Shown: piece after piece, positions 1 through 8,327 of the stretch
Layout: the number at the start of each line of letters is the position of its first letter
Position numbering within the stretch: position 1 is the stretch's first letter
Assembly: GCF_021531915.1 (NCBI RefSeq)
Contig: NZ_JAFBIV010000008.1
Span: 1-64,000 of the forward strand
DNA from: Oscillibacter valericigenes
Lineage (GTDB): Bacteria > Bacillota > Clostridia > Oscillospirales > Oscillospiraceae
DNA length: 64,000 nucleotides
Direction of reading: 5' to 3'
The notes under the pieces: generated by a model
Databases searched by the model: none
Seen by the model: only the letters and a program-made list of their open reading frames with translations
Told to the model about the DNA's origin: nothing
Made by a program: the position numbers and the translations under genes

Positions 1-56
1 GCAACGCTAAAGGGCTTGCCGCCTGCACTTCACAGACAACAAGCCCTCTCGGTTGC
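1..56 (-). terminator. Hairpin at window edge, possible terminator
   Basis: AGGGCTTG (11-18) pairs with CAAGCCCT (40-47), and outer GCAAC (1-5) pairs with GTTGC (52-56). Read on the minus strand the inner stem is followed by TTT, so it could end the minus-strand gene at 129-977. The U-tract is poor, so this is tentative. Confidence 0.35.
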
Positions 57-128
57 TTGAACAATTTTTGATTTCAATTATTGTCTAACTTTTCGGGGTC
101 ACTTCAAATCGGGCGGCTGTCTTTTTAC

Positions 129-977
129 TCACTGACCGCAGGCGCCGCAGAATTTGGCACCTTCGTAATCGTCGTTTTTGCGGATGGTGTTGGGGGGAAA
201 GAACTCACCCACCGGGAAGGAAATGTTGCGGAAAATGCTGCAGGGGTCCTCGTTGCAGCTGCCGCCGGTGCCGCAGGTGCAGTCCTTTTCGGGCATGCAG
301 TAGTCGTAGACCGGGATCAGCAGCTGGGAGTCCCGCTCTAGGCGGACGATGGAGAACTGACCCAGGGTCACATAGATGCGGCGGGAGTCGTCGCCGCTGG
401 ACAGCTCCCCGTCGAAGCAGTTGTTGACAAAGGTGGGGACCTCGCACAGGTCGCAGTCGCAGTCCCGGCGGCCGCAGCCCTCCATCAGGCGGGCGTCCAG
501 CACGATGGGGTCCACGGCCTCCACCACGGCCACGGGGGCGTTGGCCCGGCGCATCATCTGCAGATCGGGCTCTCCGGTGCGCAGCTCGGAGGAGAAGATC
601 TTGGCGTTCCCCTCGCTGCCGAAGAGGAGCACCCGCTTGTCAAAGACGCACAGGCCCTCCACCGTCACCGGCACCGGGCTGCTCAGGTAGGCCTGGAGGG
701 ATACGGAGTAGAAGAACCGCATATCCACGGTGTAGAAGCCCCGGTTGAAGCTGACGGGCTCCACGTCCACGTATACGTACAGCAGATGGGCGCAGCCGCC
801 CTTCACAGACAGTGCACGGTTGATGACATCCACATACTGCAGCTTGGGATAGAACCGCAGGTCTTCGATACAATCTTTGTCCCGGCAGGAATCATAGATC
901 TTTCGGGTATGGATGCAAACCGCCTCACGGATGCCGCTGGCGTCCTCCACGGGACCGGGCATAACTTTCTCGGGCAT
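129..977 (-). CDS. Conserved clostridial Cys-rich protein of unknown function
   Basis: A 282-residue protein starting MPEKVMPGPVED. The ATG at 977 is preceded by AGGAGGT at good spacing, so the longer upstream reading is discarded. There is no signal peptide or membrane segment. It is rich in cysteine: paired Cys in the first 50 residues (CIHTRKIYDSCRDKDC), a CGRRDCDCDLC cluster near the middle, and CTCGTGGSC, DPC and CGACG clusters in the last 60 residues, suggesting metal binding or disulfide crosslinking. I recall similar proteins in many spore-forming Clostridia without an assigned role. A spore-coat role would fit the Cys content but is a guess. It stands alone and convergent to nothing. 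Confidence 0.8.
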   Translation of the reverse strand: MPEKVMPGPVEDASGIREAVCIHTRKIYDSCRDKDCIEDLRFYPKLQYVDVINRALSVKGGCAHLLYVYVDVEPVSFNRGFYTVDMRFFYSVSLQAYLSSPVPVTVEGLCVFDKRVLLFGSEGNAKIFSSELRTGEPDLQMMRRANAPVAVVEAVDPIVLDARLMEGCGRRDCDCDLCEVPTFVNNCFDGELSSGDDSRRIYVTLGQFSIVRLERDSQLLIPVYDYCMPEKDCTCGTGGSCNEDPCSIFRNISFPVGEFFPPNTIRKNDDYEGAKFCGACGQ

Positions 978-1062
978 TGCAATACCTCCTAATAAGTAGC
1001 TGATGAAAGAAAAGGCTTCTTTCAATCCAGTGTATGCAATGGCCCGGAAAGGGTGCGGAACG

Positions 1063-1953
1063 TTACAGCACCCGCTCCAGGAAGTGCTGGAGGGCTTGGC
1101 TGGGGTCGTCCTTCCGCCAGACAGCCAGGATGTCCTCTGTCTCCTCCTCACCAATCAGGGGAACGAAGATCAGGTTGTCGGCGTTGGTCAGCTTGTCGGT
1201 GCAGTAGGCGGGGAGGATGGAGATGCCCTCCTCCGCCGCCACCATCATCAGGATGCTCTCCACGTCGTTGGAGCGCAGCAGGATGTTGGGGAGGTAGCCC
1301 GCCTGCTGGTAGAGCTGCATGAAGTGGTCGTCGCCGAAGGAGGCGCCGGTGCTGGAGGGGGTCATGAAGAGGATGGTCTCATTTTTCAGCTCCGAGCGGC
1401 GCAGGGCGGTGCGGCGGGCGAAGGGATGGCTGCCGTACAGGGCCACCACCAGCCGGGCCCGTTCCACCATGCGGAGCTCCACCTGGCTTTCCTGGCGGAT
1501 GTTGGTACTGTCCCAGGTGAAGATGATGTCGTATTCGCCGTTCAGCAATCCCGCCGCCAGCATGTCGGTGTCGCAGCGGAAGCAGGTCAGCAGGATGTTG
1601 GGATAGTCCCGGTGGAAGGCCCGCAGCTTGTTGGACAGGTCGCTGCGCTCGTAGCCCTTGGTGTAGCCGATGCGGACGGAGCCCACCAGCCCGGTGGAGG
1701 CGTCCCGGGCCCGGCTGACGGCGGTATTCATCCGCTCCAGAATGGCCTTGGCCTCCGTCAGGAACACGGCCCCGGCGGGGGTCAGGGAGACGGGACGGCT
1801 GTTGCGGTCCAGCAGCTGGACCCCCAGGGTCTCCTCCAGAGCCCGCACCTGCTGGGTGACGGCGGTCTGGGACAGGTAATATTGATTGGCGGCCTTGGTG
1901 AAGCTGCGCTGCTCCGCCACCGCCACGAAGTACCGCAGCTGGTTGATGTTCAT
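1063..1953 (-). CDS. LysR-family transcriptional regulator
   Basis: A 296-residue protein. The N-terminal winged helix (about residues 1-60, MNINQLRYFVAVAEQRSFTKAA and a helix with SQTAVTQQVRALEE) binds DNA. The rest is the LysR substrate-binding fold that senses a small-molecule co-inducer. The ATG at 1953 follows AGGAGGGG, and family length (about 300) agrees, so the open frame upstream of it is not coding. It is transcribed away from the D-2-hydroxyacid dehydrogenase at 2071 across a 117-bp shared intergenic region, the usual arrangement for a LysR protein that controls its divergent neighbour. The effector is unknown. Confidence 0.93.
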   Translation of the reverse strand: MNINQLRYFVAVAEQRSFTKAANQYYLSQTAVTQQVRALEETLGVQLLDRNSRPVSLTPAGAVFLTEAKAILERMNTAVSRARDASTGLVGSVRIGYTKGYERSDLSNKLRAFHRDYPNILLTCFRCDTDMLAAGLLNGEYDIIFTWDSTNIRQESQVELRMVERARLVVALYGSHPFARRTALRRSELKNETILFMTPSSTGASFGDDHFMQLYQQAGYLPNILLRSNDVESILMMVAAEEGISILPAYCTDKLTNADNLIFVPLIGEEETEDILAVWRKDDPSQALQHFLERVL

Positions 1954-2070
1954 GGGTGCCCCTCCTGAAGTATCATTTTTTCTTATGATAGCATCGAAAA
2001 CCGGCGGTTGCAAGGCGAACTTTCCTGTACTACAATCACGAATGATGATTGACAAAGGAGATAGCTGGCA
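1954..2070. promoter_or_regulatory. Divergent LysR/dehydrogenase control region
   Basis: This 117-bp AT-richer gap holds both promoters. Just before the plus-strand gene there is CAAAGGAG (SD), and about 20 bases upstream a TACAAT-like box (TACTACAATC). No clean T-N11-A LysR box could be fixed by eye. Confidence 0.45.
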
Positions 2071-3057
2071 ATGAAGATCATGGTGTACGAGGTGCGGCAG
2101 GACGAGCGGGCGGAGCTGGACCGCCAGAGCCGGGAGCTGGGCGTGGAACTGGCGGTGACGGCGGAGGTGCCTGCTCTCGAAAATGCCCGACTGGCGGAGG
2201 GCTGCCTGGGGGTCTCCATCCTGGGACAGGGACGCATCGACGCCGCGCTGCTGGACGCCTGGCGGGCCATGGGGGTGGAGTACCTGTCGACCCGTACCGT
2301 GGGCTATGACCACATCGACCTGGTCCACGCCAAGCAGGTGGGCATCCGGGTCTGCAACGCCAGCTACGCCCCCAACGGCGTGGCGGATTTCACGGTGATG
2401 CTGCTGCTCATGTGCCTGCGGCACTACAAGCAGGCCATGTGGCGGGGACAGGTCAACGACTTCTCTTTGCAGGGGCTTCAGGGCCGGGAGCTGAAGGACC
2501 TGACCGTGGGCATCATCGGCACCGGCAAAATCGGCGCTCAGGTGGTCCGGAACCTCTCCGGCTTCGGCTGCCGCATCATCGCCTTCGACAAGTACGAAAA
2601 CCCGGCGGTGCAGCCACTGGTGACCTACGTGGACTTCGAGACCCTGCTGGCCCAGGCCGACGTGATCTCTCTCCACATGCCCCTGCTGGACTCCAACCGC
2701 CACATCATCGACCGGGCGGCCATCGCCAGGATGAAGGACGGCGTGGTGATCCTGAACTGCTCCCGGGGAGAGTTGGCGGACATCGAGGCCCTGGTGGAGG
2801 GCATCGAGAGCGAGAAGATCGGCGCTCTGGGCATGGACACCTGTGAGGGGGACGAGGGCATCATCCATGAGGACCACCGCACGGATATCCTCCCCAACCG
2901 GAACTGGTTCTACCTCCACCAGTTCCGCAACGTCATCATGACCCAGCATATGGCCTTCTACACCGACGCCGCCGTCACCAGCATGGTGCGCTGCGGCATC
3001 CGGGGCATCTGGGAGATGGCCCAGGGGGAGCGCTGCGAGACGGAACTGAACAAATGA
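2071..3057 (+). CDS. D-isomer-specific 2-hydroxyacid dehydrogenase (D-lactate dehydrogenase/VanH type)
   Basis: A 328-residue cytosolic NAD(H)-dependent oxidoreductase interconverting a 2-oxoacid and its D-2-hydroxyacid. The Rossmann dinucleotide loop is GIIGTGKIG (about residues 147-155). Family catalytic residues are in place: Arg in NCSRGELAD, Glu in GMDTCEGDEG, and His in TQHMAFYT near the C-terminus. Overall layout (TRTVGYDHID, NGVADFTVML) is that of D-lactate dehydrogenases. It may make D-lactate during fermentation, or another D-hydroxyacid. Exact substrate cannot be read from sequence. The SD is CAAAGGAGATAG. It is probably controlled by the divergent LysR protein and ends at a strong terminator. 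Confidence 0.93.
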   Translation: MKIMVYEVRQDERAELDRQSRELGVELAVTAEVPALENARLAEGCLGVSILGQGRIDAALLDAWRAMGVEYLSTRTVGYDHIDLVHAKQVGIRVCNASYAPNGVADFTVMLLLMCLRHYKQAMWRGQVNDFSLQGLQGRELKDLTVGIIGTGKIGAQVVRNLSGFGCRIIAFDKYENPAVQPLVTYVDFETLLAQADVISLHMPLLDSNRHIIDRAAIARMKDGVVILNCSRGELADIEALVEGIESEKIGALGMDTCEGDEGIIHEDHRTDILPNRNWFYLHQFRNVIMTQHMAFYTDAAVTSMVRCGIRGIWEMAQGERCETELNK

Positions 3058-3068
3058 GACGCAACAGA

Positions 3069-3099
3069 AGCGGCTGTCATTTTGGACAGCCGCTTTTTT
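3069..3099 (+). terminator. Rho-independent terminator
   Basis: The 10-bp perfect stem AGCGGCTGTC/GACAGCCGCT has a 6-nt loop and a T6 tract. It closes the dehydrogenase unit and insulates the spoIIIA promoter. Confidence 0.93.
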
Positions 3100-3114
3100 C
3101 GTGGAAAAAACCGT

Positions 3115-3144
3115 GGCATACAGCGGGACGAGCCCTCATAGGAT
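3115..3144 (+). promoter_or_regulatory. Sigma-E-type promoter of the spoIIIA operon
   Basis: The -35-like GGCATACA (3115-3122), a 14-bp spacer and the -10-like CATAGGAT (3137-3144) match the sigma-E pattern (ATA in the -35, CATANNNT in the -10, about 14 bp apart). The start of transcription would be near 3151. The same -10 octamer precedes spoIIM and yunB in this window. Confidence 0.75.
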
Positions 3145-3175
3145 GGAGCAACGAATGAACAGGGAGGGGACGCCC

Positions 3176-4090
3176 TTGAAAAAGGAGCAGAAAGTCCTGC
3201 GGTATGAGGAGGCGGCATCGGTGCTGCCGGTGCGGCTGCGGAAGCTGGCCATGGCGCTGCCGGATGACCAGAAAGGAGCGGCGGAGGAATTCCGCCTGCG
3301 GACCGGACAGTCCCTGACGGTGCTGCTGCCGTCGGGGGAGGTGCCGCTGGACGCGGTGGTGGAGCCGGAGGAGCTGGACACCCTCTGCGACATCGCCACG
3401 GAATTCTCCCGCTACGCGGCGGCGGAGACCCTGCGGGAGGGCTATCTCTCCGTGCGGGGAGGCTTCCGGGTGGGGCTGTGCGGCACGGCGGTGATGAAAA
3501 ACGGCGTCAACACCACGCTGAAGGACTTTTGCTCGGCGGCGGTGCGCATCGCCCGGCAGCAGCCGGGGATCGCCGACGCTCTGGCCCCGGAGCTGTTCCG
3601 GGACGGAGAGCTTTGCAGCACGCTGATTCTCTCACCCCCAGGCGGCGGCAAGACCACCCTGCTGCGGGACCTGGTGCGGCGTCTGTCGGAGGGGGTGGAG
3701 CCATACGGTCCCCGGCGGGTGGCTCTCATCGACGAGCGGGGAGAGGTGGCGGTCATGTACCGGGGCAAGCCCCAGATGGACGTGGGGCCCCGGACCGATG
3801 TGCTGGACGCCTGCCCCAAGGCCCTGGGCATCCCTCTGGTGCTGCGGGCCATGAACCCCCAGGTCATCGCCGTGGACGAGATCACGGTGCCGGAGGATGT
3901 GAAGGCTATGTCCCTGGCGGCCGGGTGCGGCGTGCGGCTGCTGGCCACCGTCCACGCGGCGGATGTGGCGGAGCTGCTGGAAAAGCCCCTGTACCGCCGG
4001 CTGCTGGAGGACCGGGTCTTCCGCATGGCGGTCCGCATTACCCGGGCCGACGGGGGACGGGCCTATGAAGTGGAGGAACTGCCATGCTGA
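3176..4090 (+). CDS. spoIIIAA: Stage III sporulation protein AA, ATPase
   Basis: A 304-residue secretion-type ATPase (GspE/VirB11-like) powering the SpoIIIA-SpoIIQ feeding channel between mother cell and forespore. The Walker A loop PPGGGKTTL sits near residues 154-162. DERGEVA and VDEIT follow as Walker B/Asp-box regions, then ATVHAAD. I prefer the TTG at 3176 because GGGAGGGG lies 6 nt upstream. An in-frame ATG at 3155 lies only about 4 nt after the predicted transcription start and has no SD inside the transcript. The stop overlaps the spoIIIAB start (ATGCTGA), so translation is coupled. It is the first gene of an eight-gene operon. Confidence 0.95.
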   Translation: MKKEQKVLRYEEAASVLPVRLRKLAMALPDDQKGAAEEFRLRTGQSLTVLLPSGEVPLDAVVEPEELDTLCDIATEFSRYAAAETLREGYLSVRGGFRVGLCGTAVMKNGVNTTLKDFCSAAVRIARQQPGIADALAPELFRDGELCSTLILSPPGGGKTTLLRDLVRRLSEGVEPYGPRRVALIDERGEVAVMYRGKPQMDVGPRTDVLDACPKALGIPLVLRAMNPQVIAVDEITVPEDVKAMSLAAGCGVRLLATVHAADVAELLEKPLYRRLLEDRVFRMAVRITRADGGRAYEVEELPC

Positions 4091-4578
4091 AGCTGTTGGG
4101 AAGCGTCTGCGTGCTGGGCGGAGGAGCGCTGTACTGGTTGATCGCCTTGGCGGAGCGGCGGCGGACCCGGACGGCCCTGGGGGACCTGCTGTCTGCCCTG
4201 CGGCGGATGCGGGAGGAGATCCGCATGGCCCGGACGCCGCTGCCGTTGCTGCTGGAGACTCTGGGGTCGGACTGCCGGGGGCTGGAGACCGCCGCCCTGT
4301 TTCAGCGGTCCGCCGAAGCGGCCCTGCAGGGAGAGGGACTGGAGACGGTGTGGCGGGACGGCGTGCGGCTGCTGCCCCTGGCGCCCCGGGAGCGGGAGGT
4401 TTTGGAGAATCTTACCCTCCGGGGCGACGAGGAGAGCATCTGTAAGGGGATATCCCTTGTCATTACCGACCTGGCACGGGGCATCGAGGAGCTGGAGCGC
4501 CAGCGCCCGGAGCGTGACCGGCGGACGGCGGCCCTGTGCTTTTCCGGGGCGGCGCTGCTGGTGATTTTACTGATTTGA
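4084..4578 (+). CDS. spoIIIAB: Stage III sporulation protein AB
   Basis: A 164-residue membrane protein resembling GspF of type II secretion. It has an N-terminal membrane segment (about residues 3-20), a soluble Arg-rich middle with GDLLSALRRMREEIR, and a C-terminal membrane segment (AALCFSGAALLVILLI). It probably anchors SpoIIIAA at the mother-cell membrane. It overlaps spoIIIAA by 7 nt and is followed by spoIIIAC after 9 nt. Confidence 0.94.
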   Translation: MLKLLGSVCVLGGGALYWLIALAERRRTRTALGDLLSALRRMREEIRMARTPLPLLLETLGSDCRGLETAALFQRSAEAALQGEGLETVWRDGVRLLPLAPREREVLENLTLRGDEESICKGISLVITDLARGIEELERQRPERDRRTAALCFSGAALLVILLI

Positions 4579-4587
4579 GGGACAAGT

Positions 4588-4782
4588 ATGGATGTGGATC
4601 TGATTTTCAAGATCGCCGCTATCGGCATTCTGGTGGCGGTGTTGAACCAGCTGCTGGTGCGCTCCGGACGGGAGGAGCAGGCCATGATGACCACCCTGGC
4701 GGGTCTGGTGGTGGTGCTGATGATCCTGGTGCAGGAGATCAGCGACCTGTTTGATCTCATCAAGACCCTGTTCCGGTTTTAG
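4588..4782 (+). CDS. spoIIIAC: Stage III sporulation protein AC
   Basis: A 64-residue protein with two membrane helices (about residues 5-22 and 31-51), the usual size of the family. It starts MDVDLIFKIAAIGILVAV, a typical family N-terminus. It is a membrane subunit of the SpoIIIA channel complex and lies 2 nt before spoIIIAD. Confidence 0.95.
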   Translation: MDVDLIFKIAAIGILVAVLNQLLVRSGREEQAMMTTLAGLVVVLMILVQEISDLFDLIKTLFRF

Positions 4783-4784
4783 CC

Positions 4785-5174
4785 ATGGAGCAGGTGTTCC
4801 AGATCACGGCCCTCTGCGTGGTGGGGGCGCTGCTGGCGGTGGTGGTGCGGCGGGGCAGCCCCGAGCTGGCGCTGCTGCTGACCCTGGCCGCCGTGTCTGC
4901 CGTGCTGCTGTATCTGGCGGGGGCGTTGGAGGAGCTGCTGTCCTTCCTGACGGAGCTGGGGGAGCGCAGCGGCGTTTCTCTGGACCTGTTCGTCCCCCTG
5001 TACAAGACCGTGGGCATTGCCTTGGTGGTGAAGGTGGGGAGCACTCTCTGCCGGGACGCCGGGGAATCCGCTCTGGGGGCCGTGGTGGAGACGGCGGGGG
5101 CGGTCTGCGCCCTGCTGGTGGCCCTGCCCCTGCTGCGGGCGGTATTGACATTGCTGCTGGAGCTGATGGAATGA
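4785..5174 (+). CDS. spoIIIAD: Stage III sporulation protein AD
   Basis: A 129-residue polytopic membrane protein with about four helices and the family layout. A central segment SGVSLDLFVPLYKTVGIALVVKVG contains family-typical residues, and CRDAGESALGAVVE follows. It is a SpoIIIA channel component. Its stop codon overlaps the spoIIIAE start (ATGA at 5171). Confidence 0.94.
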   Translation: MEQVFQITALCVVGALLAVVVRRGSPELALLLTLAAVSAVLLYLAGALEELLSFLTELGERSGVSLDLFVPLYKTVGIALVVKVGSTLCRDAGESALGAVVETAGAVCALLVALPLLRAVLTLLLELME

Positions 5175-6247
5175 AACAATGGGTCTTTTTACTGCTGGCT
5201 GCCGTTCTCCTGATGGGAAAAGCCAGCGCGGCGGAGGTGCCCCGGAACCTGCTGAAGGCATTGCCGGAGGAAACGGAGGACCTTATAGTGTTTGCGGACC
5301 CGGCGGACCCGGGCGGCCTTGCCCGTGGAGTGGGCCGTATCCTGGAGGACATGAAGGGCAAGGTGGGGGAGGTCCTGCGGCAGCGGACCCGGGGAGCCGC
5401 GTCGGTGCTGCTGGTGGTGGTCCTCTGCTCCGCCGTGGAGGGTTTTTCCCAGGGAGCCGGGGGAAAAAGCGCCCTGTTCCTGCCCATGGCGGGGGCCCTG
5501 TCCGTCACGCTGCTGACGGCGGGGAGCCTGGACTCCCTTATGGGCCTGGGGGCAGAGACCATCGGGGAGCTGAACCGCTTCTCCAAAGCCCTGCTGCCCA
5601 CCCTGGCGGCGGCCACGGCGGCCTCCGGGGCGGTGACCACCGCCACCGTGCAGCAGGTGACCACGGTTTTTTTCGTGGACCTGCTGCTAAACCTGGTGGA
5701 CGGGCTGCTGCTGCCCATGGTGTATCTCTATATCGGCGCCCTGGCGGCGGCTGCCTGCCTGCCGGAGAGCCGGTTGGGGGCCATCGCGGAGGGATTGAAA
5801 AAAATCCTCACCTGGATATTGACCACCGCGCTGCTGGTGTTCACCGTCTATCTCTCCGTGGCCCGGGTCATCTCCGGCGCGGCGGACGGCGCGGCGGTGC
5901 GGGTCACCAAGGCGGCCATCTCCGGGGTGGTGCCGGTAGTGGGCGGTATCATTGCCGAGGCCTCGGAAACGGTGCTGGTGGGGGCCGGGATGCTGAAAAA
6001 TACCATCGGATTTGTGGGGATGCTGGCCATTCTGGCGGCCTGCGCCTACCCCTTTTTGCAGCTGGGGGTCCAGTATCTCCTCTATAAGCTGACGGCCTTT
6101 CTGGCGGCGGCCATCGGCGCACCGGGCCTGTGCAAGCTTATCGACGGCCTGGGGGGCGCCTTCGGCCTGGTGCTGGGCATGACTGGCGCCTGTGCATTGC
6201 TGTTGCTGGTGTCGGTGCTGTCCTCCGTGGCGGCGGTGGTGCCGTGA
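5171..6247 (+). CDS. spoIIIAE: Stage III sporulation protein AE
   Basis: A 358-residue membrane protein. A cleavable signal peptide (KQWVFLLLAAVLLMGKASA, residues 2-20) precedes a short exposed segment and about seven to eight hydrophobic helices. Conserved family stretches include FFVDLLLNLVDGLLLPMVYLY and the C-terminal VQYLLYKLTAFLAAAIG. It starts at the ATG that overlaps the spoIIIAD stop. An upstream extension in the same frame runs through spoIIIAC/AD and is not coding. It is a likely core of the SpoIIIA export apparatus. Confidence 0.95.
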   Translation: MKQWVFLLLAAVLLMGKASAAEVPRNLLKALPEETEDLIVFADPADPGGLARGVGRILEDMKGKVGEVLRQRTRGAASVLLVVVLCSAVEGFSQGAGGKSALFLPMAGALSVTLLTAGSLDSLMGLGAETIGELNRFSKALLPTLAAATAASGAVTTATVQQVTTVFFVDLLLNLVDGLLLPMVYLYIGALAAAACLPESRLGAIAEGLKKILTWILTTALLVFTVYLSVARVISGAADGAAVRVTKAAISGVVPVVGGIIAEASETVLVGAGMLKNTIGFVGMLAILAACAYPFLQLGVQYLLYKLTAFLAAAIGAPGLCKLIDGLGGAFGLVLGMTGACALLLLVSVLSSVAAVVP

Positions 6248-6723
6248 TGGGGGCGCTGCGGGAGTGGCTCACCTCCCTGGTGGCAGTGAGCATGCTGCTG
6301 TCTGTGGCTCAGACCCTGGTCCCGGAGGGGAGCATCCGGAAGATCGCCTCCTTTACCGGGGGCCTGATCCTGCTGGTGGTGCTGCTGCGGCCGGTGCTGG
6401 GGGCGGACCTGAGCCGGTTGGACCTGCATCTGGAGGACTATGAGCGAGCCATCGGGCAGCGGCAGGAGGAACTGTCAGCCGCCGGGGAAGCGGAACTGGC
6501 GGGAATCATAGAGGAGCGGACCGCCGCATATATATCGGACAAAGCAGACACGCTGGGGCTGTCGGTGAAAGTGCAGGTTACAGCAAAACCCGGCACCGAC
6601 GGCGTCCCGGTGCCTTGGCAGGCGGAGCTGTGGGGACCCAGGTCCCCGGCCCTGGCAGCCTGCATGGAAGAGGAACTGGGCATCCCGGGGGAGAGGCAGG
6701 TATGGCATGAAGGGGAAAACTGA
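6247..6723 (+). CDS. spoIIIAF: Stage III sporulation protein AF
   Basis: A 158-residue protein with two N-terminal membrane helices (about residues 7-25 and 36-52) and a soluble C-terminal domain of about 90 residues, as in the family. The ATG at 6247 shares one base with the spoIIIAE stop. A GTG one codon earlier is an alternative. It overlaps spoIIIAG by 17 nt. Confidence 0.92.
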   Translation: MGALREWLTSLVAVSMLLSVAQTLVPEGSIRKIASFTGGLILLVVLLRPVLGADLSRLDLHLEDYERAIGQRQEELSAAGEAELAGIIEERTAAYISDKADTLGLSVKVQVTAKPGTDGVPVPWQAELWGPRSPALAACMEEELGIPGERQVWHEGEN

Positions 6724-7228
6724 AGGAGTGCGAAAGCTATGGGACAAATACAAGTTCGTGGGTTTGACAGTGCTGATCGGCGTCGGGCTGCTGCTATGGC
6801 CGAGTGGGAAGAAAACGACCGCTACGACCATCAGTACGCCCGCAGCCGCCGCGCTGGCCGCGGCGGAGCGGGACCTGCAGGCGGACATGGAGGAGATTCT
6901 GGGCACCATCAGCGGCGTGGGACAGGTGAAGGTGCTGCTGACGGTGGATTCCGACGGGGAGCGGCAGCTGGCCCAGAACACGGAGCTGGCGTACAGCGGC
7001 TCCACGGCGGCGCCGGAGGACTACTCCAGACGCTCCGAGACCGTGCTGGTGGACGGAGCGGCGGGAGACGGGACCGTGGTGGTCCGGACGGTGTATCCCA
7101 CCTACCGGGGAGCCCTGGTGGTGTGCCAGGGGGGCGACCGGGCGGAGGTGAAGCTGGCGGTGACGGAGGCGGTGGCGGCGCTGACGGGATTGTCTGCCGA
7201 CCGCGTCACCGTGGCAAAATGGCAGTGA
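6707..7228 (+). CDS. spoIIIAG: Stage III sporulation protein AG
   Basis: A 173-residue bitopic membrane protein. It has a short basic N-terminus, one helix (about residues 15-32, VGLTVLIGVGLLLW) and a large domain facing the intermembrane space. In the family this domain forms a giant oligomeric ring of the feeding channel. The stretch ILGTISGVGQVKVLLTV is the recognisable ring-building-motif start. The start lies inside the end of spoIIIAF. Confidence 0.94.
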   Translation: MKGKTEGVRKLWDKYKFVGLTVLIGVGLLLWPSGKKTTATTISTPAAAALAAAERDLQADMEEILGTISGVGQVKVLLTVDSDGERQLAQNTELAYSGSTAAPEDYSRRSETVLVDGAAGDGTVVVRTVYPTYRGALVVCQGGDRAEVKLAVTEAVAALTGLSADRVTVAKWQ

Positions 7229-7251
7229 TCATTTGGAGGAGGAAGAACAAG

Positions 7252-7815
7252 ATGCGTGGAAAATGGAAACGGAATGTGGTTGTGGCCACCATGGCGATCC
7301 TGGTGTGCGCGGCGGTGGCGCTGAACTGGAAATATTCCGGGGAAGACGCGGTGAAGGACGCCCAGGAGGCAGGGGGCAAGCTGCTGGGGGAGGCCACCCT
7401 GGTCTCCGGCCAGGAGGGAGATACTGAGGGAGCGGCAGACGAGGAGGCGGTCTACACCGGCTCGGACTATTTTGCCTCTGCCCGGCTCACCCGTCAGCAG
7501 GCCCGGGACAACGCCATCTCCCTGTTGAAGGACGCCGCGGAGCAGGAGGGCGCCGACACCGCCACCGCCAACGAGGCCAGCGAGAGCATCCAGGTCCTGG
7601 CGGCCTATACGCTGAAGGAGGCCCAGATCGAGAATCTGGTGACAGCCAAGGGCTACAAGGACTGCGTGGCCTTCATGGGGGACGAGAGCATCAGCGTGGT
7701 GGTGTCCACCGGCTCCGGGGAGCTGACGGCGGAGGACGTGGCCAAGATCACGGACATCGCCAAGGCCGAGACGGGACTGGACGCCAGCGGCATCAAGATC
7801 ATGGCAGCGGATTGA
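7252..7815 (+). CDS. spoIIIAH: Stage III sporulation protein AH
   Basis: A 187-residue bitopic membrane protein: helix at about residues 8-24, an acidic linker (to about residue 75), then a YscJ/FliF-like ring domain. In the family that domain binds forespore SpoIIQ to form the mother cell-forespore channel. The ATG at 7252 is preceded by GGAGGAGG at 9 nt. An ATG at 7219 would add 11 residues but lacks that SD. It is the last gene of the operon. No spoIIQ is present in the window. Confidence 0.93.
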   Translation: MRGKWKRNVVVATMAILVCAAVALNWKYSGEDAVKDAQEAGGKLLGEATLVSGQEGDTEGAADEEAVYTGSDYFASARLTRQQARDNAISLLKDAAEQEGADTATANEASESIQVLAAYTLKEAQIENLVTAKGYKDCVAFMGDESISVVVSTGSGELTAEDVAKITDIAKAETGLDASGIKIMAAD

Positions 7816-7837
7816 CCGCACAAATTCGATTTAGCTG

Positions 7838-7866
7838 TTGTATTTTCTCCGGCTTCATGGTACAAT
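7838..7866 (+). promoter_or_regulatory. Sigma-A-type promoter for asp23-nusB
   Basis: TTGTAT, a 17-bp spacer and TACAAT lie about 55 bp before the asp23 start codon. This separates the housekeeping genes downstream from the sporulation operon. Confidence 0.7.
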
Positions 7867-7922
7867 ATCTAACCAGATATGTGAACCAGTATCGTTTATA
7901 CAACGAATTAAGGAGAATCTAA

Positions 7923-8300
7923 ATGGCTGAGAGCAAGGAATACATGACCATGCCCGAGGAAAACGGCAGCATCAACATCTCTGAGGAGGTCATTGCCGCC
8001 ATCGCCGTGGGCGCTGTCCGGGAGGTGGAGGGCGTCTCCGGCATGATGACCAACCTGGGCGGCAGCGTCACAGACCTGGTGACCAACAAGAAGAACGCCC
8101 AGAAGGGCGCCAAGGGCGTGAAGATCGATATGACCGGCGCCGCGCTGGTGCTGGACCTGTACCTGACCGTGCAGTACGGCCATCCCATCCCCGAGGTTGC
8201 GGAAAATGCCCAGAAGGCCGTGTCCTCCGCCGTGGAGGCCATGACCGGCTGTCCTGTGGAGGCTGTCAACATCCACGTGGGCGGCGTGACCCTGGCGTAA
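7923..8300 (+). CDS. Asp23/Gls24-family envelope stress protein
   Basis: A 125-residue protein of the Asp23 family (B. subtilis YqhY/YloU type). It has the family opening GSINISEEVIAAIAVGAVREVEGV and the closing CPVEAVNIHVGGVTL. The fold is a small cytosolic or membrane-associated domain linked to cell-envelope homeostasis. In B. subtilis yqhY also lies between spoIIIAH/acc genes and nusB, so the gene order supports the call. The SD is AAGGAG, 8 nt from the ATG. Confidence 0.92.
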   Translation: MAESKEYMTMPEENGSINISEEVIAAIAVGAVREVEGVSGMMTNLGGSVTDLVTNKKNAQKGAKGVKIDMTGAALVLDLYLTVQYGHPIPEVAENAQKAVSSAVEAMTGCPVEAVNIHVGGVTLA

Positions 8301-8327
8301 AAGAGAGAGAAAAGGACGAGTTGCTTT

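Noticed and set aside
1954-2949. Long minus-strand extension of the LysR gene
   Set aside because: The open frame runs opposite a clear dehydrogenase. LysR similarity starts at MNINQLR with its own SD.
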